A stretch of DNA of 11,839 nucleotides from Firmicutes bacterium UBA4981. GTDB lineage: Bacteria; Bacillota; SHA-98; UBA4971. The position numbers and the translations under genes are program-made. The stretch covers positions 435 through 12,273 of the forward strand of contig DGZL01000099.1 of assembly GCA_002398515.1 (NCBI GenBank). Reading direction: 5' to 3'. Position 1 is the first letter of the stretch, and each line of letters opens with the position of its first letter. Positions 6,783 through 11,839 of this stretch are shown here, one piece after another. The notes beneath the pieces are model-generated. The model had not been told where the DNA came from and made no database searches. It worked only from the letters and a program-made list of their open reading frames with translations.

Positions 6783-7772
6783 CTAACATGAGCCGATAAA
6801 CGCTATCCTGTCTCCTGTATGCGCAACCGGGTCGAATCTTTTGCAAATGACATAGCAGTCCCTGGGCGCACGAATTTCCTCAACAACATTGCCGAACAGA
6901 TCGACAATCTCCGCCAGTAGAGTTCCTTTTGCAGCAAACTCGTATGGTTTGACTTTCATGAAAACGAGTCCGGCTTCACTGCACCTTATGAACTTGCGCC
7001 AAGTCAGGGTTATCTGTTCCTCGCTTACCTTAGGCTCGCCGGGGATCATTTTCATATGTTTCATTACGTTCTCAATGCCCACGCAGGCTATGTCGATATT
7101 CTCTTCCTCGAGACGCCCTCCGCTGCCTACCTCAGCCATAAAGGCTACTATTCCATCCTTGACGCAGTTCACATCAAGAGCGCCTTCCACCCTCCCGGGC
7201 AACTCGCCTGCAGCTGTTCTAAGATCTACTCTGCAATTAAGGTAGGTACCAAAACTCTTAGCTGTTCTTTCAATTTCTTCCAACAGTTCCGGCTTAGCGC
7301 CTCCCACAAGCTTAAATACGGTATACGGGCGCCCCAGGAACAACCTTCCAATAGTATGGAAGTTTATCAGGTAGTCCGCCTCGTCCTTGATCTGCTCAAA
7401 TAGGATGTGCGCTATCCTCTCGGTCAACAAGCCTTCAGGATTTCCGGGGAATTGCTGATCCATGTCTAAGAAATCGAACCCGCTTAGCTTGTGCCTTCCT
7501 TGAAAGGCAGGCGGATTACAGACTGGAGTGCAGATGAGCGTGCCGTTAAGTTTATCCGGATCTACACTGAAAGCCATTTTTCTTATTGCGACAACCCCGT
7601 TAATCTCATCGCCGTGGACCGCTCCGTTCAGCCACAATGTGGGGCCTTCATTCTTTCCATGCACGATGATAACAGGTATCGCAAAGGTGCAACCGTTAGC
7701 AACCTTGCCTACCTCTAAGTAGCCGGTTACACGCTCTCCTCGATTAGCCTTAACTGTGCCAACTTCGATCAC
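6783..7772 (-). CDS. AstE/AspA-type zinc amidohydrolase (succinylglutamate desuccinylase/aspartoacylase family, M14 fold)
   Basis: Cytosolic zinc hydrolase of the family that removes acyl groups from N-acyl amino acids. Numbered from GTG 7772 (329 aa): zinc ligands His53 and Glu56 in AVHGDE, third ligand His139 in NFHTI, catalytic Glu214 in AEVGSGG. The C-terminal 80 residues form the small beta-rich domain usual in the family. The normally conserved D-L-N-R-x-F-P-G segment reads DMDQQFPG (103-110), so the Asn and substrate-binding Arg are Asp and Gln. The substrate carboxylate is therefore probably held differently, and neither aspartoacylase nor succinylglutamate desuccinylase can be named. 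ATG 7781 lies directly against GAAAGG, while GTG 7772 is eight bases from AAGGA and gives the N-terminus VIEVGTVKA usual in related proteins, so GTG is preferred. It starts shortly after the flavoprotein stop, so the two are probably cotranscribed. Confidence 0.85.
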   Translation of the reverse strand: MIEVGTVKANRGERVTGYLEVGKVANGCTFAIPVIIVHGKNEGPTLWLNGAVHGDEINGVVAIRKMAFSVDPDKLNGTLICTPVCNPPAFQGRHKLSGFDFLDMDQQFPGNPEGLLTERIAHILFEQIKDEADYLINFHTIGRLFLGRPYTVFKLVGGAKPELLEEIERTAKSFGTYLNCRVDLRTAAGELPGRVEGALDVNCVKDGIVAFMAEVGSGGRLEEENIDIACVGIENVMKHMKMIPGEPKVSEEQITLTWRKFIRCSEAGLVFMKVKPYEFAAKGTLLAEIVDLFGNVVEEIRAPRDCYVICKRFDPVAHTGDRIAFIGSC

Positions 7773-7797
7773 TGTGATCATCCTTTCTTCATCTACT

Positions 7798-9480
7798 TCA
7801 TCGTTGTTGTACGTATGTTGCCGGCTCGCCGCTTGCAGGATCCTCTTTTGCCACTACGTTACAGTAATCCCACTCCTCTTTACACCGGGGCCAGTCCTGC
7901 CTGTAATGGGCGCCCCGGCTTTCATCGCGGCGCAATGCCGACGCTACAACGGTCTTGGCGACCAAGATCGTATTCCTCCGCTTCAAAGCTTCAATCTTCC
8001 TGTAGTTAAAAATTGCATTTCCTGACGGCTCATCAAAGGAAAATTCCTTATCGGCCAGTTCCGCCAATTGCCTTTCGGCATGTTTCAAGGAATCTTCATC
8101 TCGAATGGCCTTGACATTCTTGTCCATGACAGCCTTTATTTGTTTCACATCATCTATTGCTTCCGAAATATCTTTCGCGCCTCTTTCATTGAAGACTTCC
8201 TCAATGAGCATGGCGATTAAGTCTGTACTGGGTTCGGCATCCCTCTGGGAGTTGCAGTTTGCGTAGTCTGCAGCGTTTGCGCCGGCAATGTTGCCAAACA
8301 CCTGGGTCTCGGCGAGAGCATTCCCTGCCAATCGATTGGCCCCGTGGCATCCGCCACATACTTCTCCGCAAGCATACAATCCAGATATTGTGGTTTTCGC
8401 GGCAGCGTCAATCAGTATTCCGCCCATGGTGAAATGTGCGGATGGCGCAATTTCCATTTGATCTTCAAGCGGCCTGAAGCCCAAATCGTGCAAATACCTG
8501 ATCTTTGAATTCTGCGCGAGCTCTTTGAGGATTTCCCGAGGGGTTCTCGTAAAATCTACCAATACTCCGCCGTTCTGAGTGCCACGCCCTGCTTCAATCT
8601 CCTTACAGATGGCTATGGCAAGAACATCACGCACGTCCCTGCCCTCATCCAGGCCGTAGTTCTTTAGAAAAGCTTCGCCTTCGGAGTTTAGGAGCATGCC
8701 CCGAGAAAAGAAGGGGAAATTCGTGCCTCGAAGAAACGGAGGCGCAACCAGACACGCAGGGAAGAACTGCTGAAATTCCATGTCAACCAATTCTGCGCCT
8801 GCCCTCAGCGCCATGGCCATTCCGTCCCCGTCTATTCCGGGAGGGTTGGAGTTCAAGTCCCAGACTCCGGAAGCACCGCCGGTAGCCAGCACTGCTGCGC
8901 CACCGGTGATGATTTCTAACCTGTCTTTCGCAATATTCAGCGCTAGAACACCTTTACTTCTCCCGTCCTCAATAACAAGATCCAGGGCAAACCTGTATGG
9001 CAGTACTTGAACCCCTTTCGCAACGGCATGCCTGTGAAGCCCCCTGGCCATTTCCCGTCCTGTCGCATAGTCAAAATGGACAGATCGTGGGTATGAGTGG
9101 CCTGCAAGCCTGTTCTGCTGAAGGAGGCCGCCCGGCTGCTCCAAGTCGAACCTGACCCCCCAACTACGCATCTCCAGCAGTCGGGAGGAAGCCTGTTCTG
9201 CAAGCAATGCACTTAGCTGCGGGTTGTTGACGCCCAAGCCTACTTTGCTTGTGTCGTCAAGAAACACGCCCGCGTTATCCCTTGGATCCGCTATCCCCAA
9301 GGGGGCTGAATATGAGTATTCTGCAGTCGTCGTTGCGCCACACTGAGTCGGGCTGTTGTCGCCCATTGTGAGAATGGCGGTCCTTGCGCCTGCGTCATGC
9401 GAGGCAATGGCTGCTCTAAGGCCTGCCCCTCCCATGCCTATGACTATTACGTCGAAGTCACGAATGATCTCATACTTCAT
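7798..9480 (-). CDS. FAD-dependent dehydrogenase/reductase, FrdA/SdhA/NadB superfamily flavoprotein
   Basis: Soluble flavoprotein (560 aa from ATG 9480) of the fumarate reductase/succinate dehydrogenase/L-aspartate oxidase superfamily, expected to add or remove hydrogen across a C-C (or C-N) bond of a dicarboxylate. Seen: FAD-binding G-M-G-G-A-G at 15-20, VLATGG at 197-202, Arg260 in FFSRG, His349 in SAHFTMGG, the FAD loop GLYACGEVCGGCHGANRL at 367-384, and C-terminal SRGAHYRQD at 521-529. The histidine that links FAD covalently in SdhA/FrdA (S-H-T-V) is replaced by S-P-T-Q (43-46), so FAD should be non-covalent, as in NadB. Three cysteines (371, 375, 378) crowd the FAD loop. ATG 9480 has GGGGTG six bases upstream and overlaps the 2Fe-2S gene by 11 bases, so translation is probably coupled. 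No membrane anchor gene is present. Substrate not determinable. Confidence 0.88.
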   Translation of the reverse strand: MKYEIIRDFDVIVIGMGGAGLRAAIASHDAGARTAILTMGDNSPTQCGATTTAEYSYSAPLGIADPRDNAGVFLDDTSKVGLGVNNPQLSALLAEQASSRLLEMRSWGVRFDLEQPGGLLQQNRLAGHSYPRSVHFDYATGREMARGLHRHAVAKGVQVLPYRFALDLVIEDGRSKGVLALNIAKDRLEIITGGAAVLATGGASGVWDLNSNPPGIDGDGMAMALRAGAELVDMEFQQFFPACLVAPPFLRGTNFPFFSRGMLLNSEGEAFLKNYGLDEGRDVRDVLAIAICKEIEAGRGTQNGGVLVDFTRTPREILKELAQNSKIRYLHDLGFRPLEDQMEIAPSAHFTMGGILIDAAAKTTISGLYACGEVCGGCHGANRLAGNALAETQVFGNIAGANAADYANCNSQRDAEPSTDLIAMLIEEVFNERGAKDISEAIDDVKQIKAVMDKNVKAIRDEDSLKHAERQLAELADKEFSFDEPSGNAIFNYRKIEALKRRNTILVAKTVVASALRRDESRGAHYRQDWPRCKEEWDYCNVVAKEDPASGEPATYVQQR

Positions 9481-9814
9481 CGTGTTCACCCCAGCCGGTA
9501 ATCAAGTCTTTCAGGATAGGACGGCCTTTAGGCGGCGTCACGCGAACAACTCCGTCGTCACCCAGAACATTGCGCACAGGAATTCTACAAGCCAACCTCT
9601 GAATCCCGTTTATCCTCATCAGACAAGATCCGCAAACACCTTTTCTACAACGGAAATATGGCAGGGCCAAAGAGGTGTCAAGTTCGTTGCGGATCGTCCA
9701 TAACGCATCGTAGACAGAAATACTATCATCAATTACAAGGAGATATTCCCTAAAGTACCCATCGGTATCTTTGTTATCCTGCCTGTAAACCTCAAATAGC
9801 GCCTTCTTCTTCAC
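9470..9814 (-). CDS. Stand-alone [2Fe-2S] ferredoxin-like subunit (SdhB/FrdB N-terminal domain)
   Basis: Small electron-transfer protein (114 aa from GTG 9814). Cys56, Cys61, Cys64 and Cys76, in CRKGVCGSC and QRLAC, form the C-x4-C-x2-C-x11-C site of plant-type [2Fe-2S] ferredoxins, closest to the N-terminal half of SdhB/FrdB. The second half, which in SdhB binds [4Fe-4S] and [3Fe-4S] clusters and passes electrons to quinone, is absent, and the reading frame ends cleanly at the overlap with the flavoprotein. It is therefore the likely dedicated redox partner of that flavoprotein, linking it to an unknown soluble donor or acceptor. An in-frame GTG at 9823 forms part of the Shine-Dalgarno GGAG for GTG 9814 (eight-base spacing), which I prefer. 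TcuB-like or SdhB-like full-length subunits were considered and do not fit the length. Confidence 0.88.
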   Translation of the reverse strand: MKKKALFEVYRQDNKDTDGYFREYLLVIDDSISVYDALWTIRNELDTSLALPYFRCRKGVCGSCLMRINGIQRLACRIPVRNVLGDDGVVRVTPPKGRPILKDLITGWGEHDEV

Positions 9815-9861
9815 ACCGACCACTCCAAAAGTCGACTTTCCCGTTCCATGCTGCCCTGCTT

Positions 9862-9913
9862 ACTTTGGGGAGTCGGGGCCACAGCCTATCACTGAGCCCG
9901 CGACACCCAAAGT
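9862..9913. repeat. Long stable hairpin between the TRAP permease and 2Fe-2S genes
   Basis: ACTTTGGG (9862-9869) pairs perfectly with CCCAAAGT (9906-9913). Inside, GTCG (9872-9875) pairs with CGAC (9901-9904) and GGGC (9876-9879) with GCCC (9896-9899), with G9900 bulged, and CAG (9882-9884) with CTG (9892-9894). No T-run follows on either strand, so a simple intrinsic terminator is unlikely. It occupies most of the 120-base gap inside an otherwise co-directional cluster. A role in mRNA processing, or in setting transporter and enzyme levels separately, is plausible but inferred. Confidence 0.45.
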
Positions 9914-9943
9914 TCAGCCAATACTGAGACTATTGCAGAGAAG

Positions 9944-11839
9944 TCATGCGTATTTCTCCAGCAACCGCCTTGCCCCGTAGCATACTGCGAAAAGCAATAC
10001 CAGAAAGAGGTTGAAGTTCTTTTGCATCATGTATGTCTTGCCTGCGATTGCAAATAGGACAAGGATGACTGCCCAAACTCCCCACCCGATTAACTGATTC
10101 CTCTTTGACAAGTGGGTAATCCCATCGTCGGTGTCTGCGGCCGAGCGCGTGGCAACTTCCAATTCTTCAAAGTTGCTTTCAACCGGGCCGGATTGTTTTG
10201 TCTTGATACCAAATATCGCATCAACCTTGGGCGAATAAGGGGTTCGCTTCTGCACAAAAACGATTATGGCAATTGCAGCGACATAAATGGCAGCATATAG
10301 AGGAGTTCTGATGTCAAAAAGGAACATCCCTGCAATCGGTAGAATGCCTATTACTGCTCTCTCGATGACATTGAGTTTCCTCATAAACCAGCCTTTGAGT
10401 CCTGCAGTCAGACATGACGTAGAAATCACGCTGACAACTAAGACAGCTATAGTCTGAGGCCACTCGCCATAAGTCAGGAGCATTTCCGGATACATCGCAA
10501 ACATAAACGGAATAATGAAGCCTGGCAGAGCAATGATAAACGCCTCGATGCCGGTTCTATTTACGTTTGCGTCTGCTATGCCCGCAGCTGCGAATGAGGC
10601 CACTGCAACAGGTGGCGTGATGTTAGACATCGAGCCGAAGTAGAATGCGAAGAGGTGCGCAGCTATGGCAGGAACGCCCAGGTTTCGCAGGTTCGGAACG
10701 ACTATTGCAGCCACGACTAAATAGACAGCGGTTGTCGTCATACCCATTCCAAGTACGATGCAGATTACCATCGAGAGGAACAGGGTTAGCCACAGACTCT
10801 CGCCTGATAGATCCAATAGACTGCTGGAAATCCTCCAGCCCAAACCTGAAACGTCTATGGCGCCGACAATTATGCCTGCTGTTGCGCAGGCCAGAGCGAC
10901 AGAAACGAAGCTGCTCGCGCCTTCCTCCAGGGAACCAAGCAACGATTGGGGAGTCAGCCTTGTTTCCGGTTTGAGGAAGGACATGATAAGCGTAAGGATT
11001 ATTGACCATATAACAGCCATCTGCACGCTGAATCCCTTGCCCATAAGAACAAGCAGCACTATGAGGGGTATTAGCATGTGTCCGCCACTCTTGAGAACCT
11101 TCCAGAAGTCCGGCAGCTTGGACTTGGGTATCGGTTTGATTCCTCTGTTTAGGGATTGATAGTGAATAGCCAGGAATATTGCCATATAGTAAAGGACTGC
11201 AGGAACCACCGCATAGATTGCTATCTTTATATATGGAAGGCCCAAGAATTGAGCCATTATGAAGGCTGCTGCTCCCAGAACCGGAGGCGTGATTTGTCCT
11301 GCTGTAGAAGCCGCAGCTTCAACAGCCCCTGCAAAGTATGGCCTATAGCCGACCTTCTTCATCAGGGGAATAGTGACGCTACCTGTAGTAGCTACATTTG
11401 CCACAGAACTCCCGGATACAGTGCCCATAAGAGCGCTGCCAACTACAGCCGCTTTTGCAGGGCCGCCCACCTTATGGCCTGCAAGCGCAAATGCAAGATC
11501 CAGCAATATGTTGACTATACCGGATTTCTGCAGAATCGACGCGAAAATCAAGAACAGCGTAATCACTGACGCCATTACTGATATTGGCACACCGAATATG
11601 CCACTCTCTTCCATCCAGATAAAGTTCACCAACGTTTTCCAAGGCATCGGCGGCCCATAGAAGAACCCCAGTTGCATTTTGTCGGCGAATCTTGCATTGA
11701 ACAGGAAGAATATAGCTACAATTACTATTGGCCAACCGATTGTTCGCCTGGTAGCATCCAGAACCATTAGGATGTAGATGGAGCCCAGAATCACGTCTGT
11801 AGTCGTAGGGTTCCCGAACCTGGTATACCAGCCCTGCAT
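9944..11839 (-). CDS. TRAP transporter fused permease, 4TM/12TM type (5' end beyond the window)
   Basis: Integral membrane subunit of a TRAP carrier, which imports carboxylates with an ion gradient and an extracytoplasmic binding protein; the fused 4TM/12TM subtype normally works with TAXI-type binding proteins. In the visible 631 residues: two N-terminal membrane segments at about 14-50, the DctM-like core from about 80, GSSVANVATTGSVTIPLMKK at 143-162, GQITPPVLGAAAFIMA at 181-196, GMGMTTTAVY at 364-373 and FYFGSMSNITPPVAVASF at 399-416, all family signatures. After the usual end of the core (about 530) come a hydrophilic acidic linker and two further membrane segments (about 583-600 and 609-624), an unusual tail. 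The open frame reaches the window edge; an ATG falls there by chance and the family is usually longer at the N-terminus, so this copy is probably cut by the window. No binding protein gene is in view; it may lie upstream. Confidence 0.92.
   Translation of the reverse strand: MQGWYTRFGNPTTTDVILGSIYILMVLDATRRTIGWPIVIVAIFFLFNARFADKMQLGFFYGPPMPWKTLVNFIWMEESGIFGVPISVMASVITLFLIFASILQKSGIVNILLDLAFALAGHKVGGPAKAAVVGSALMGTVSGSSVANVATTGSVTIPLMKKVGYRPYFAGAVEAAASTAGQITPPVLGAAAFIMAQFLGLPYIKIAIYAVVPAVLYYMAIFLAIHYQSLNRGIKPIPKSKLPDFWKVLKSGGHMLIPLIVLLVLMGKGFSVQMAVIWSIILTLIMSFLKPETRLTPQSLLGSLEEGASSFVSVALACATAGIIVGAIDVSGLGWRISSSLLDLSGESLWLTLFLSMVICIVLGMGMTTTAVYLVVAAIVVPNLRNLGVPAIAAHLFAFYFGSMSNITPPVAVASFAAAGIADANVNRTGIEAFIIALPGFIIPFMFAMYPEMLLTYGEWPQTIAVLVVSVISTSCLTAGLKGWFMRKLNVIERAVIGILPIAGMFLFDIRTPLYAAIYVAAIAIIVFVQKRTPYSPKVDAIFGIKTKQSGPVESNFEELEVATRSAADTDDGITHLSKRNQLIGWGVWAVILVLFAIAGKTYMMQKNFNLFLVLLFAVCYGARRLLEKYA

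Noticed and set aside
7798..9480. Naming the flavoprotein sdhA, frdA, nadB or tcuA
   Set aside because: Superfamily membership is clear, but it lacks the covalent flavin His, has an unusual partner and cannot be assigned to one subfamily by eye.
11837..11839. ATG at the very edge of the window as the start of the TRAP permease
   Set aside because: No upstream sequence is available, and the family usually has more N-terminal residues; treated as a coincidence and the gene as cut by the window.
1..11839. tRNA or rRNA genes, CRISPR arrays, insertion sequences, transposase or phage genes
   Set aside because: None seen: the window is almost fully occupied by metabolic genes, with no regularly spaced repeats and no recognisable mobile-element protein.

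Overview
The window looks like part of a chromosome of a bacterium with strong Shine-Dalgarno sites, frequent GTG starts and moderate G+C. The gene set is an M3B oligoendopeptidase F, two-subunit oxygen-sensitive class I hydro-lyases, a fused 4TM/12TM TRAP permease and a soluble fumarate-reductase-like flavoprotein. This fits an anaerobic Firmicute of the Clostridia type best. That is an inference from gene content; there is no rRNA or other phylogenetic marker here.

Layout. A single plus-strand gene, oligoendopeptidase F (19-1818), occupies the left end. A 332-base non-coding stretch (1819-2150) with a long base-paired element separates it from a convergent minus-strand cluster that fills the rest of the window. 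In transcription order (right to left) the cluster encodes: a TRAP fused permease, cut by the window edge (11839-9944); a stand-alone [2Fe-2S] ferredoxin-like subunit (9814-9470); an FrdA/SdhA/NadB-type flavoprotein (9480-7798); an AstE/AspA-type M14 zinc amidohydrolase (7772-6783); a class I hydro-lyase alpha/beta pair (6639-5755, 5738-5151); an MmgE/PrpD protein (5078-3690); and a second class I hydro-lyase alpha/beta pair (3610-2744, 2702-2151).

How the genes may work together (inference). TRAP carriers of the TAXI-associated fused type import carboxylates. A flavoprotein with a 2Fe-2S partner could interconvert a saturated and an unsaturated polycarboxylate. Two different Fe-S hydro-lyases and a PrpD-family enzyme could then hydrate, dehydrate or isomerise C4-C7 di- or tricarboxylates. 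The M14 enzyme would release an acyl group from an amide. The set resembles catabolism of an uncommon polycarboxylate (tricarballylate-, aconitate-, alkylsuccinate-, tartrate- or N-acyl-amino-acid-like) rather than the ordinary TCA cycle, and I know of no described pathway with exactly these parts.

The most notable sequence details are these. The upstream hydro-lyase alpha subunit has CQSPG where fumarases carry CQDTG. The flavoprotein lacks the flavin-linking histidine and its 2Fe-2S partner is only half of an SdhB-like subunit. The M14 enzyme has DMDQQFPG in place of the usual D-L-N-R-x-F-P-G. Long hairpins lie at 1925-1998 and 9862-9913, and two abutting inverted repeats lie at 3619-3657.
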